A DNA stretch of 42,802 bases from Akkermansiaceae bacterium (GTDB lineage Bacteria; Verrucomicrobiota; Verrucomicrobiia; Verrucomicrobiales; Akkermansiaceae). The notes beneath the pieces are model-generated. The model did no database searches, had not been told where the DNA came from, and saw only the letters and a list, made by a program, of their open reading frames with translations. Made by a program: the position numbers and the translations under genes. This document shows, piece by piece, positions 27,300 to 36,208 of this stretch. Location: NCBI GenBank assembly GCA_903826205.1, contig CAIKDP010000249.1:1-42802 (forward strand), written 5' to 3'. How positions within the stretch are numbered: the first letter of the stretch is position 1; the number at the start of each line of letters is the position of its first letter.

Positions 27300-28013
27300 T
27301 CACGGCTGCGGTAGGAACGCGCCGGTTTTCAAAAAGGCGATGGTGCACTCAATAACTTTGTTATTTCGCATCAACAGCGGATGCGTGACATGAACCACAA
27401 GATGCTCCTTCATGCCTGCCACTTTGGTGCGCTCGACTGAGACTTTCCCGTCATCCTTGCCATCGACCATCAGGCTGTTGATCCAATTGATAGAACGATC
27501 CCCCGCAACAACCCCCAATTCAAACATCACCGGCCCAAGACGGTTCGGCACCGCATCCTGATGTGTACCCAATTCCGAACCGGCTGGCCCATTCACCTTG
27601 TTGAAGACCTTCCACGTTCCCAGTTTGTCGACCACCTCGCTCCCTTGATTGGGGGGGCCGAGCATTACCACCCTGCCGAGCCGGGCGTGCTGATGTCTGG
27701 CAAAATAGTCGCGCACCAGAATCCCTCCAAGTGAATGAGTCACGAAATGGATGCGCTCGCACTGTGCAAGCCGGGGGTTGGCCAAGGCATCGCCAACAAC
27801 GCTTTCACTGAGTGCCTCGATGGCTGCCGAGCGTGATGGATAACCGACGTTATGCACCACGAATCCGGCCTTGACCAGGGCGGTCTCCATCTTGGACATG
27901 CTGGCTTTGGTCCGGCAAAGCCCGTGCAACAAGACCACCCCTTCATTGGCGGTCACGTCAAGTGTCAGGAGTGCTGCCAGTGTCATGTACTTCAGCCAAG
28001 TCATTGGTTCCAT
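27300..28013 (-). CDS. Secreted alpha/beta hydrolase, lipase-like
   Basis: A 237-residue hydrolase with a hydrophobic N-terminus (YMTLAALLTLDVTA) that looks like a signal peptide. GVVLLHGLCRTKASM supplies the oxyanion region, THSLGG the nucleophile elbow, and a likely Asp and His lie at GKDDGKVSVERTK and HVTHPLLM. The fold and short size resemble PGAP1/DUF676-like esterases and lipases; the substrate is unknown. Base composition is visibly less GC-rich than its neighbours, with AT-rich stretches around its 3' end, which may indicate transfer. It stands alone between GT2 and the Gfo/Idh/MocA operon. Confidence 0.8.
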   Translation of the reverse strand: MEPMTWLKYMTLAALLTLDVTANEGVVLLHGLCRTKASMSKMETALVKAGFVVHNVGYPSRSAAIEALSESVVGDALANPRLAQCERIHFVTHSLGGILVRDYFARHQHARLGRVVMLGPPNQGSEVVDKLGTWKVFNKVNGPAGSELGTHQDAVPNRLGPVMFELGVVAGDRSINWINSLMVDGKDDGKVSVERTKVAGMKEHLVVHVTHPLLMRNNKVIECTIAFLKTGAFLPQP

Positions 28014-28091
28014 TGGAACGCGGTGGACGGGATTCCAGTATCATTGAAGCATCAATTTATCAAGCCTGAAGCCGGTTGGCAGTAAGAACGG

Positions 28092-29435
28092 TTACTTGAT
28101 GTAGGGTTCGCGCGACGGGCGGTCCAGCAGTGCGGTCTGGGCCGGCGTGGCATCGATGATTTTCTCGGCCTTGGGATCCCACTTGAGGGGGATGCCGGTT
28201 CTCACCACGATGTCGGAGAGATGACTGACGGTGTCCGAGCGAATCGCGGCTTCGAACGGACTGACGGTCTTTTCACGCGAGCGCATGCAGGCCAGGAAGT
28301 TGTCGAAGTGGCTGTCACTGACGGGCAGACGCGTGTCGCCGTCCTTGAGCTCGACGGCGCGCAGCTTGTTCTTATCGTGGGAATACATGCCATCGCGGTC
28401 CACGCCCAACCACCCCTTTTCGCCATGGAAAACGGTGCCGTGGCCATGATAGACGCAGTGATATGCCGTGACCACCGGCTTGGCCGTGATGTCATCCATG
28501 AAGCGCATCTTGATGCCGTTGTCATAGGCGCATTGGATGTCCCACGAGCGGGTGGTGTTATAGAGTTCATCCGCCGCCTGTGGGACGATTCCGCTGCCGG
28601 CATAACTGACGGGGCCGGAGTGGTCCATGTCGAGCCCCCATTGGCAGATATCGAGCGGATGGGCGCCCCACCCGGCTATGAAGCCGAGCGCCGTGTCGTA
28701 ACAATACCAGGCGCCGGTGTTGGCGACCCGTTCCGGTTGATAGGGACGCAGCGCGCTCGGGCCGGTCCACAAATCGTAATCGAATCCGTCCGGCACCTTG
28801 TCGTCGCGGATGGCGACGTGGGTCTTGGGATCAAGCCCGTTGCACCAGACGTCAACGCTGGTGATTTTACCGAGGTGGCCGTTGCGCACGATTTCGCAGG
28901 CCCGCCGGAACACCTTGGCCGACCGCTGCTGGGTTCCGTATTGGAACACGACCTTGTTCTTTTCAATTTCCTCGCGCAGTTTCCACGACCATGTTAGGGA
29001 AACGCCGAGGGGCTTTTCCACATACATGTCCTTACGGTTGCGGGCCGCATGGATGGCGACCGGCACATGCCAGTGGTCGGGCGTGAAGACGGCGACGCCA
29101 TCGATGTCCCGGTTGCCGATGATCTCGCGAAAATCCCGATAGGGTTTGCAAGCATCCGTGTTGTATTTCGCATTCAAGCCCTTGGCAAAATTCTCAGTCT
29201 TGTGCTTGAAGGGGTCGCAGGTGGCGACAAAACGCACGCCCGCATACGGTTGGTTCTGCAACAGCACCTGGGTGGCACGCCAGCCACAGCCGATCACCGC
29301 GATGTTCAGGAGCTTGCTGGGAGCCTCGGCGCCAAACAGACGGCTGGCAGGAATGATCAGCGGCGCGCCGAGCGTCGCGGACGCCCCGGCGAGAAACCTC
29401 CGGCGGGTCAATGCATGATAGATTGGGTCACTCAT
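28092..29435 (-). CDS. Tat-exported Gfo/Idh/MocA oxidoreductase
   Basis: A 447-residue protein. A twin-arginine signal TRRRFLAG (residues 10-17) precedes the Rossmann domain (LNIAVIGCGWRATQVL), the FTPDHWHVP loop and the EKPLGV motif of the nicotinamide site, then a beta-sheet domain with GAHPLDICQWGLD. Proteins of this type oxidise or epimerise sugars with tightly bound NAD(P), as in periplasmic glucose-fructose oxidoreductase. It is the last gene of a four-gene operon, 6 bp after the TIM-barrel gene. No substrate can be read from the sequence. Confidence 0.9.
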   Translation of the reverse strand: MSDPIYHALTRRRFLAGASATLGAPLIIPASRLFGAEAPSKLLNIAVIGCGWRATQVLLQNQPYAGVRFVATCDPFKHKTENFAKGLNAKYNTDACKPYRDFREIIGNRDIDGVAVFTPDHWHVPVAIHAARNRKDMYVEKPLGVSLTWSWKLREEIEKNKVVFQYGTQQRSAKVFRRACEIVRNGHLGKITSVDVWCNGLDPKTHVAIRDDKVPDGFDYDLWTGPSALRPYQPERVANTGAWYCYDTALGFIAGWGAHPLDICQWGLDMDHSGPVSYAGSGIVPQAADELYNTTRSWDIQCAYDNGIKMRFMDDITAKPVVTAYHCVYHGHGTVFHGEKGWLGVDRDGMYSHDKNKLRAVELKDGDTRLPVSDSHFDNFLACMRSREKTVSPFEAAIRSDTVSHLSDIVVRTGIPLKWDPKAEKIIDATPAQTALLDRPSREPYIK

Positions 29436-29441
29436 ATTATT

Positions 29442-30362
29442 CTAAGGTGCATCGACCTTCGCGCGGCATTCTTGCAGATAGGCGCAGGCTTTGGTGAGGC
29501 CAGTAGTCATGTCTTCCGGCTTCATGTTGCCGTGCATGAACGGACTGATGCAGCCTTGGTATTTGATGGTTGCCAGTGCCTTGAGCCAGGGGACGAAATC
29601 CGCGGGGCCGTGGCCGGGAAGTTGGTTGATTCCTCCGGCCTTCTGCCAGGCATAGAAAAAGAGCAGTTGCGAACCGGCGGTGCGAATCACCTCCTCCACC
29701 GAGGCTTTGATGTCTTGCAGGTGATACGGCGCGACCCCCACCCCGACGTGTTCGGGTGCGGGGTTGAGGTCCACAAACGCCTTGAATGAGTCGGCTGTGC
29801 CTAACAGGGCTCCGCCATGGTTTTCAATGGCCAGACGCACCTTGGCTTGGGCGGCCAACTCGATCTGCGGCTTGAGCTTTTCAAAGAACTCGCGCATCTT
29901 GGCGGTGAGGTCCTCCGGTTTGACCTGGATGTATTGCGACTCCCGCACCACCAGGCCGCCACCGGACTTGCCGATGAAATCCGCGTAGGCGGGAAACCCG
30001 ACCGCTTCGGATGGCGTGCAGTAGGTGGTGAAGCTGCCAAGGGTGAGCTTGTGGGTGGCGAGCACTTGCTTCAAGCCGTCGGGGCCGAGGCGCGTGGCCA
30101 CATCGGATAGATGTTTGCAACGGTCGAATGGGCACCAGATATCAATGGCTTCAAATCCCAGCTTGGCCGCCCGCTCGCAAACTTCCTCAAAGGGCAGTTC
30201 GGCGAACATCACCGAGGAGAGTGTCAGGCGCATGCGCCAGGCGGCACCTTGCGCGGCGCGGGCGGCGCCTGACAAACCGGGGAGTGCGAGTGCCACGAGC
30301 GGGATGGCGGTGGTGCGGATGAATTGGCGGCGGCCCAGCGGCCGGATGGTTGTTGGATTCAT
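29442..30362 (-). CDS. Tat-exported TIM-barrel sugar isomerase/epimerase-like protein
   Basis: A 306-residue protein of the xylose isomerase-like TIM-barrel family (AP endonuclease 2 family). A Tat signal LGRRQFIRTTAIPLVALALP opens it. Barrel segments follow: FEEVCERAAKLGFEAIDIW, LTLGSFTTYC, VRLAIENHGGALLGT (metal-site Glu and His), HVGVGVAPYHLQDI and GCISPFMHGN. Such proteins isomerise or epimerise keto-sugars using divalent metal. It lies between two exported Gfo/Idh/MocA genes, consistent with a shared extracytoplasmic sugar route. Confidence 0.88.
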   Translation of the reverse strand: MNPTTIRPLGRRQFIRTTAIPLVALALPGLSGAARAAQGAAWRMRLTLSSVMFAELPFEEVCERAAKLGFEAIDIWCPFDRCKHLSDVATRLGPDGLKQVLATHKLTLGSFTTYCTPSEAVGFPAYADFIGKSGGGLVVRESQYIQVKPEDLTAKMREFFEKLKPQIELAAQAKVRLAIENHGGALLGTADSFKAFVDLNPAPEHVGVGVAPYHLQDIKASVEEVIRTAGSQLLFFYAWQKAGGINQLPGHGPADFVPWLKALATIKYQGCISPFMHGNMKPEDMTTGLTKACAYLQECRAKVDAP

Positions 30363-30477
30363 GATCTCATTTTGTTATTAAGCACCCGAACCCGGCGTAA
30401 CCGGGAGTGGCAAAGCAAGCAACTGCCAATACCTCACTGCATGTTACTCGGGAGGAAAGAAGTTGATGTGGCTGTGT

Positions 30478-31872
30478 TTACCAGACCTTCCATTTATCCC
30501 GCGCTGGTCGCGTGAGCATTTTGGCAGCTTCCGCGTCGCCGACGATTTCCTCTTTCTCGGGATTCCACTCGATGACCCGGCCGGTTCGCGCCGCGATGTC
30601 GGCCAGATGGGGGATGGCATCGCAGCGGATCGCCATTTCGACCGGGCAGATGGTTTCCTGGCGCGACTTGACGCAATCGATGAAGTTGCGGTTGTGTTCC
30701 GGCGAGATCATCAGTTGTTCATCCTCAGGTTTGAACTCCGCCTTCCACAATGCCTGATTGCTGGCGCAGAAGCCTTCCGCGTCACTGATCCAGCCTTCAC
30801 TGCCGTGGAAGATGATGCCATCGCCATCTTCCCAGGCGCGCGGGAGCGTCGCGCCGCATGCCGCCTTGGCGGTCCGGCAATCCATGAAGCGCAGTTTCAC
30901 CCCGTTGGCGTAATCACACGCCACGTCCCAGCGCTCCAGCGTCCGGAAGATCCCCTCCTGTGGGACCGTGCCGGTGCCGGCATAGCGGACGGGACTGGTG
31001 TGGTCGGCTTTGTTAGCCCATTGTGCGAGGCCCAATTCGTGAATGGCGCACCCGGCGATGAACCCCAGTGAGGTCTCGGGGCAATGGTAGCCACCCCACT
31101 CCGTGGCCCGGTCCTCTGTGTAGGGCACCATTTCCGAGGGCCCCATCCAGGCGTCGAAATCGAGGTCCGCCGGCACCGGTATCTCAGTGGCCGAGCCATA
31201 GGGCTTGACGTGATAGCTGCCCACGTTGAACGACACGTCGCGGCTCCACAGGTCGATGCGCTGCAGTTGGCCGATGTAGCCGTTTCTAACAAGCTGGACC
31301 ATGCGCCGGTACCTGCCGTTGGGACCTCCCGAGCGGTATTGGGTGCCGAACTGGAAAATCCGCTGCTTGTCCTTGATGACCTGCCGCAGGGTTTTGGTTA
31401 GGCTGTAATCGAGAGCCAGGGGTTTCTGGCAATAGACATCCTTGCCGGCCTTGGCGGCGGCGATGGACATTGGAGTGTGCCAGTGGTCATGGGCGCCAAT
31501 AATGACCGCGTCCACGTCCGCGCGGGCCAGGAGTTCCCGGAAATCGGCGTGCGCGGTCACCAAATTCTTTTCACCGTATTTGCCATTGAGCTTGGCGGCG
31601 GCATTGTCGCGCCGGCTCTTGTAGGCGTCCGCCACAGCGATAATCCGCACGTCGGCCATTTTGCTTATAATCGGAATATGATAGTTGCTGCCGATGTTGC
31701 CGCAGCCGATCTGGCCGACGTTGACCCGGTTGCTCGGTGCCTCGGCGCCAAACAACGGAAAGGTCACGATGTTAGGTGCGGCGAAGGCCGCGCTGGCGCC
31801 GACGGCCTGCTTGAGAAAACGGCGCCGCGAAAGGGAGGTGACTGAGTCGTTGTTGTTAGGTTGGGTGTTCAT
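30478..31872 (-). CDS. Tat-exported Gfo/Idh/MocA oxidoreductase (QKP variant)
   Basis: A 464-residue protein. The Tat motif SRRRFLKQAVG is followed by the Rossmann segment VNVGQIGCGNIGSNYH, GAHDHWHTP and YCQKPLAL, where Gln replaces the usual Glu of the E-K-P motif. The C-terminal domain contains CAIHELGLAQW. It starts within the ATGA that also ends the DUF6807 gene upstream, so the two are translationally coupled. The 115-bp gap after it holds a small CCCGG-N5-CCGGG hairpin at 30391-30405 and no gene. Confidence 0.9.
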   Translation of the reverse strand: MNTQPNNNDSVTSLSRRRFLKQAVGASAAFAAPNIVTFPLFGAEAPSNRVNVGQIGCGNIGSNYHIPIISKMADVRIIAVADAYKSRRDNAAAKLNGKYGEKNLVTAHADFRELLARADVDAVIIGAHDHWHTPMSIAAAKAGKDVYCQKPLALDYSLTKTLRQVIKDKQRIFQFGTQYRSGGPNGRYRRMVQLVRNGYIGQLQRIDLWSRDVSFNVGSYHVKPYGSATEIPVPADLDFDAWMGPSEMVPYTEDRATEWGGYHCPETSLGFIAGCAIHELGLAQWANKADHTSPVRYAGTGTVPQEGIFRTLERWDVACDYANGVKLRFMDCRTAKAACGATLPRAWEDGDGIIFHGSEGWISDAEGFCASNQALWKAEFKPEDEQLMISPEHNRNFIDCVKSRQETICPVEMAIRCDAIPHLADIAARTGRVIEWNPEKEEIVGDAEAAKMLTRPARDKWKVW

Positions 31873-32831
31873 GGTTTGGCAGGGGTTGTATTATCTACTG
31901 TTGGAAACGGCTTGGCGGACTGCCATTCAGCGGCAAGTTTGGCCAGATGGGCTGGGTCGGCGGGACCGGAGATCATGGCCAGGCCGTAGCGCAGGGTCCA
32001 GCGCTCGCCGGCGGCCAGGTTCGCCGGAGTGGTGTCGAGCCCCAGCGCGGCGGATAGATAACAAAACGGCTTGCCCATCGTGAACCACAGCGCGGGCCGC
32101 GGATTGGCCGGGTGGTCGATCATGAGCACGGTCACCGCGCGCCCGTCGATTTCACAACGGACGGCAGCCCACGCGCCGGGCGTGAGCTTCTCGTCGCCGC
32201 GCACCACCGTCTGCCCGGATGTGGCGGACCACAGGAATTCCGCCTTGTTAGACCAGGCCGGCAACAAGCGCATGCCGAGTCCGAAGTAATGACTGCCTGA
32301 CAGGCGGACACTCGCGCGGCCGGCCGCCGGGGTGAGGGTGGATTGCCAATCGAGCCAATGCACGGCCTGCGCGTTTTTGCCCGAGGCGCGGACCCGCACG
32401 CTGCGGGATTCATCTAACAAACATGTGCCATCCGTGGCGAGCCAGCGCAATTTTTGGGTGAAGCCATCGCCGGCCGGGGTGGCCAGGGATTCCGCCACTT
32501 CCTGGCGACCGGCGTTCTTAATCCCTTTTTCGGACCAGAAATCCGTGTCATCGGCGCTGAGGGCAAACATCAGGCCATGATGATGGAAATGATCGGGCGG
32601 CGAGTCGCTGAGCAGCGGCGTGGGATTTTCTCCCGGCGCATAGAGCTGGGCGATGTAGGGCTTGTTAGGATGGGATGTCGCCTGCCAGAGTGCGATCGGC
32701 GGCCCGTCCGGCGCGCCCAGGGGCCTCAGCGCGGGTTCGGCGGGCAAGGCATCCCCAAGCGGCGGTGCATCGGCAGCAGAAGCCATGGCCATCAAGGCGA
32801 TGGCCAGGGGATAATAAAGCGTGAGTTTCAT
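31869..32831 (-). CDS. Secreted DUF6807 (PmoA-like) protein
   Basis: A 320-residue protein with a signal peptide (LTLYYPLAIALMAMASAADA). The histidine-rich DHFHHHGLMFALS at residues 80-92 and WSEKGIKN, plus a beta-rich remainder, match the DUF6807 family that databases name methane oxygenase PmoA by mistake. Family members sit beside Gfo/Idh/MocA and 3-keto-sugar genes in Verrucomicrobiota and Bacteroidetes, suggesting a role in carbohydrate breakdown outside the cytoplasm. It heads the operon. The start chosen is ATG 32831 because it opens the signal peptide; a frame beginning at 32849 adds six odd residues. Confidence 0.83.
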   Translation of the reverse strand: MKLTLYYPLAIALMAMASAADAPPLGDALPAEPALRPLGAPDGPPIALWQATSHPNKPYIAQLYAPGENPTPLLSDSPPDHFHHHGLMFALSADDTDFWSEKGIKNAGRQEVAESLATPAGDGFTQKLRWLATDGTCLLDESRSVRVRASGKNAQAVHWLDWQSTLTPAAGRASVRLSGSHYFGLGMRLLPAWSNKAEFLWSATSGQTVVRGDEKLTPGAWAAVRCEIDGRAVTVLMIDHPANPRPALWFTMGKPFCYLSAALGLDTTPANLAAGERWTLRYGLAMISGPADPAHLAKLAAEWQSAKPFPTVDNTTPAKP

Positions 32832-33023
32832 GGCGTGGCGCCCTGACAATCAAAGGAAGCGCACGGAGATGGGCGATGCTCGTGACGGTTTGTGCGACGG
32901 TGTTGTCGCGCGACGGTTTCTACGACTTCACGCGGGCATTTCTTGCAAAAATGTTTGTCTGGCGGGTGTGTCCAGTGTGTTTCGCCACCACAGCGGTTGC
33001 CCGCCGTGCGAGTGGCAAAGGGA
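32832..33023. other. Non-coding upstream region of the DUF6807 operon
   Basis: This stretch lies before the DUF6807 start and should contain the operon promoter. I could not assign a convincing -35/-10 pair and see no gene; the right part leads into hairpin repeats. Confidence 0.4.
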
Positions 33024-33112
33024 CGTAGGCGCGCTGGTGACAGCGCGAGGGGGTAGGTGGCATCACCAGGGGAAGCGGACTTGACCCCCGCGTTCCTCAC
33101 GAACGCGCCTAC
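33024..33112. repeat. Two copies of the CGCGTT-type hairpin repeat
   Basis: An inverted copy at 33024-33053 has stem CGCGCT/AGCGCG; a direct copy at 33085-33112 has CGCGTT/AACGCG. Both carry the C-rich flank and CCTAC end seen at 22172-22304, with compensating stem changes. Confidence 0.8.
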
Positions 33113-33143
33113 TTGGAAGAGAGCCATTTCCCATGCATCGCCG

Positions 33144-35921
33144 TCAGGGCCGCGTGACCCGCACCCGCATGAAGCCACTGCCGCCAGTGGTACGCGGGAT
33201 TTTAGCCTCGTGGGTTTCCAGGGTGCCGCTGGTGGCCACCACCGTATCAGTGAAACCGCCCGGGGTCGTCCAAGTTCCGAGCGTGGTGCCGGCCTGCGCG
33301 GTGAGGGTGAGATCGGTGAGCGCGGTGTCGCGTTGATAAGTCATGACATGGTGGGTGGTGGTGGTGGAAAAAACCGGCAGGCGTGGCGCGGGGTCATTGC
33401 CAACAATGGGCGAGGTGCCGAAAGCGTACTCAATGAGGTTGGGTCTGCCGTCATGATCGAAATCCTGGGGGGCCGTGGAGACGGAACCGGCGGAAAGATT
33501 GTTGGCCACTTCGATTTCCGCCGCCCACGTTGCGAAGGACCGGGTAACAGTGCCGCTGGTGATGCTGATGTTGGAAGTGATTGAGTTGATGTAACCCGAC
33601 TTATTGGTGACTCTGACCCAATAGCTTGTGGCTTGTTTCAGTGAGGGGGTTATGAAGGAACTTCCAGTTCCGGTGCCGTCAGAGATCGGCTTGGTTTCGG
33701 TGCCGGAGGTTCCCTCATACCATTGATATTCGAGGGATCCGCCGGAGGCAATGACGGCAAGGGTGGCGCTGGTGTTTCTGGAAATGGTGGTGGAAACCGG
33801 TTGGGAGAGAATGACCGGGAGTGCGGATATCACCAGGGTGCCGCTGGCATTGCCTTGATAGTTGGCATTGTTGATCGTGCCAACCACAGCATAGCTGCCG
33901 GCGTTGGTGGGCGCGGTGGGGGCTCCGTCGTAGGTCAAATCCACGCTCAGACCGGCGGGCGAAGTGATGTAGGTAGCGGCCTTGGGGCTGCCGTTGTAAG
34001 TCGCCGCGAGGGTGCCGAGGGTGACGGTAGCGGCGGACTTCGATATTGCCAAGGTGCCGCTGGTGCTGCCTTGATAGTTGGCGTCATTGATCGTACCGAG
34101 GACCGTGTAACTGCCGGCGTTGGTGGGGGCGGTGGGGGCTCCGTCGTAGGTCAAATTCACCGTCAGGCCGGCAGGCGAAGTGGTGGCGGTGGCGGCCTTG
34201 GGGTTGCCGTTGTAAGTGGCCGCGAGGCTGCCGAGGGTGACGCTTGCGCTTGGTTTGGTGGTGACCGTCAGGGTTTGGGAGGAGGCGGGGAAGTCGCGCC
34301 CGGAGATCACCGGCGTGACCGACATCAAGTAGGTTCCCGCGCTTGGCGTGAAGCTGCCACTGGTTCCAGTTAGATTTTGGCTTGCGCTGTTGTCCAGCGT
34401 GGCGACGCCGCTGAAGCTGATGGCATCGATGAACCAGCCGAAGAGGCTGGGTGGGGTGATTGTAAAGATACTGCCGCTGGTGAAGTTCAGCAGGAAGCGA
34501 ACGCGAAAGCTTTTGCCGGTCATTGCGGTCAACGCCGCTGAACGCTGGCTGAAGGCAGATGCGCCAAATCCGTTAGACCCGGCTTGGCTGTCCACATCCA
34601 GCCATGTGGAACCGCCCTCATCCTTCACCTGGACTTTGAAGAGCTCGTCACTGGTGGCGGCGCAGATGCGACTTTGGAAGGTGAGGGTTGGGCTGCTTTG
34701 TCCGTAGTAGAGGCCGTTGAGCTGGATGACTTGGCTGGCACCGGTGGGGTTTTCAAGGTGCAATGAAGCGGTGCCCTGTTGTTTTACTGCGGTATTGAGC
34801 ACAGCATACGTGCCGGTGGTTGTGGCGGTGACATTGGCCGTGCTCTCGCAGTTTTCCGCAGTGGCGCTGGCGAAGGTGGTGCGGGTCCACTTGTAGCCGG
34901 TGGCACCTCCCACCGCTGCGAAGGTGAGTGTGTGCAGGCTGCCAGCCGCCGCGCTGGCAGAACTGGTGATCAGCGGCGGGGAGTAACCGAGCTTCAAGTC
35001 CGACTTGGCATTCTTGGACGCCGGCACCACCAGTGGCACACTTTGATTCACATTCAGCCCGGAAAAAGTGACCGTTCGGGTGGTGGCGGTGGCGGGCACC
35101 GGCACCACCCAGCCGCCGCCGTCGGCTGTGGTGCAAGCATAGGTGGCGCCGTTCACATTGACAGTGAGGCCCGCGATGCCTTCCCCGACATCATAGAAGT
35201 TGTTAGCATTGAGGTCGTAGTAGGCCACGCCCGTGCCAAAGCTCGGGCTTGCCGACTGCGTGCCGAAATCCTGCGTGACGATTTGGGGGCCCACCGCGGG
35301 ATTGCCGCCGATCGGACCATTGGCGCCGAAGACCACGCCCACGCCAATCTCGCGGAAATTCGGGCTGTGGATATTGACGCGATGGCCGCGCGGGTCTTGC
35401 ATGCCGCCACTGCCATAACCCCAATCGACTTCGAATCCGGCATGGCATTGCCACACGCTCTTGGCATAGGGGTAAACGTTTTCGCCGGCGTTGGCAACCG
35501 GGTAGTTGGCGGCGGCGAGACGGGTCGCAAGGGTGTTGAAGGGGTTGGTTTCATCATGCGCCATAATCGCGTTGGCCAGCATCCATGCCGAGTGGCTCCG
35601 CGCGGTGGAGGTCAGACTGGCGTTGGGCACCACGGGTGGCTGTGCGGCAAGGGCATTGAATTCGCTCTGCATCAGCGCCAGATCCACATGGTATTGGGTG
35701 TAGGCGGCGGAGACGCTAGGGTCGGTGGTGGTGGCGAGGAGCGCCCCCTCTGCGCCTGGATAGGCGCGCGCACGATTGATGAGCTCGATGTGGAGTTGCT
35801 CCTCGGCAGTGGGGTTGCCGAAGTTGTAGAGTGTCTGACCATGGCAAAGCGCCGCCAACATCGCCCATCCGCCAACGGCCATGAGCCAAGTATTCATGAG
35901 CGTGATAAGGGAGCGCTTCAT
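33144..35921 (-). CDS. Large secreted CAP-domain protein with MBG and Ig-like repeats
   Basis: A 925-residue extracellular protein. A signal peptide ending near CHGQ is followed by a CAP/SCP domain (about residues 35-205: EEQLHIELINRARAYPG, HSAWMLANAI, GENVYPY, GHRVNIHSPNFREIGVG). Next comes an SdrD/Cna-B-like module (YYDLNANNFYDVGEGIAGL), a jelly-roll-like region, two near-identical 72-residue MBG repeats, an Ig-like segment (LSQPVSTTISRN) and a C-terminal end with FDHDGRPNLIEYAFGTSP, a tail frequent in Verrucomicrobiota secreted proteins. CAP domains bind lipids or other hydrophobic ligands, and the repeats suggest a cell-surface or matrix role. It stands alone, with its own promoter. Confidence 0.85.
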   Translation of the reverse strand: MKRSLITLMNTWLMAVGGWAMLAALCHGQTLYNFGNPTAEEQLHIELINRARAYPGAEGALLATTTDPSVSAAYTQYHVDLALMQSEFNALAAQPPVVPNASLTSTARSHSAWMLANAIMAHDETNPFNTLATRLAAANYPVANAGENVYPYAKSVWQCHAGFEVDWGYGSGGMQDPRGHRVNIHSPNFREIGVGVVFGANGPIGGNPAVGPQIVTQDFGTQSASPSFGTGVAYYDLNANNFYDVGEGIAGLTVNVNGATYACTTADGGGWVVPVPATATTRTVTFSGLNVNQSVPLVVPASKNAKSDLKLGYSPPLITSSASAAAGSLHTLTFAAVGGATGYKWTRTTFASATAENCESTANVTATTTGTYAVLNTAVKQQGTASLHLENPTGASQVIQLNGLYYGQSSPTLTFQSRICAATSDELFKVQVKDEGGSTWLDVDSQAGSNGFGASAFSQRSAALTAMTGKSFRVRFLLNFTSGSIFTITPPSLFGWFIDAISFSGVATLDNSASQNLTGTSGSFTPSAGTYLMSVTPVISGRDFPASSQTLTVTTKPSASVTLGSLAATYNGNPKAATATTSPAGLTVNLTYDGAPTAPTNAGSYTVLGTINDANYQGSTSGTLAISKSAATVTLGTLAATYNGSPKAATYITSPAGLSVDLTYDGAPTAPTNAGSYAVVGTINNANYQGNASGTLVISALPVILSQPVSTTISRNTSATLAVIASGGSLEYQWYEGTSGTETKPISDGTGTGSSFITPSLKQATSYWVRVTNKSGYINSITSNISITSGTVTRSFATWAAEIEVANNLSAGSVSTAPQDFDHDGRPNLIEYAFGTSPIVGNDPAPRLPVFSTTTTHHVMTYQRDTALTDLTLTAQAGTTLGTWTTPGGFTDTVVATSGTLETHEAKIPRTTGGSGFMRVRVTRP
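33826..34257 (-). repeat. 216-bp tandem repeat encoding two MBG domains
   Basis: Two adjacent copies, 33826-34041 and 34042-34257, encode 72 residues each. The segment LTYDGAPTAPTNAGSY is identical in both. The similarity suggests a recent duplication or gene conversion and possible copy-number variation. Confidence 0.8.
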
Positions 35922-35958
35922 TGATTGAAATTTTAATCAAACCATCATCAGATCCCAA
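35921..35958 (-). promoter_or_regulatory. Promoter and hairpin over the CAP gene start
   Basis: Minus strand: TTGGGA (35953-35958), a 17-bp spacer, TAAAAT (35930-35935) and eight bases to the ATG. The perfect inverted repeat TTGATT-N8-AATCAA (35921-35940) spans the -10 and reaches into the start codon, so it may act as operator or as an RNA hairpin. Confidence 0.5.
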
Positions 35959-35960
35959 GG

Positions 35961-35975
35961 GGCACACAGTGTGCC
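35961..35975. promoter_or_regulatory. Palindrome GGCACAC-A-GTGTGCC
   Basis: A perfect 15-bp palindrome directly upstream of the -35 of the CAP gene promoter, well placed for an activator or repressor. Confidence 0.5.
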
Positions 35976-36078
35976 GTGCGCAGAGTATGGTGCCACACTG
36001 CGCGCGTGGTATAGAGCTGGCATTTGCGATAATGGTGTCACTAATCGAACTACACGCGCAATGCCAGGCCTGCCGCAT

Positions 36079-36166
36079 GGAGTGCGGTGACTTGTCGCCG
36101 CTTCGCCATTGGCCCCCTCATGGAGCAAGCTCCATTCCCCCAAGTTGCGACAAGCCACCGCACTCC
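36079..36166. repeat. 20-bp inverted repeat enclosing a second hairpin
   Basis: GGAGTGCGGTGACTTGTCGC (36079-36098) pairs with 36147-36166 with a single G-T-type mismatch. Inside lies ATGGAGC-AA-GCTCCAT at 36120-36135. It sits in the 287-bp gap between a Gfo/Idh/MocA stop and the CAP gene; no gene is supported in the gap. Confidence 0.8.
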
Positions 36167-36208
36167 GGGCGGTGGCTTGCAGTCAAAAAAAACCTGCGCC
36201 GGCGATCC

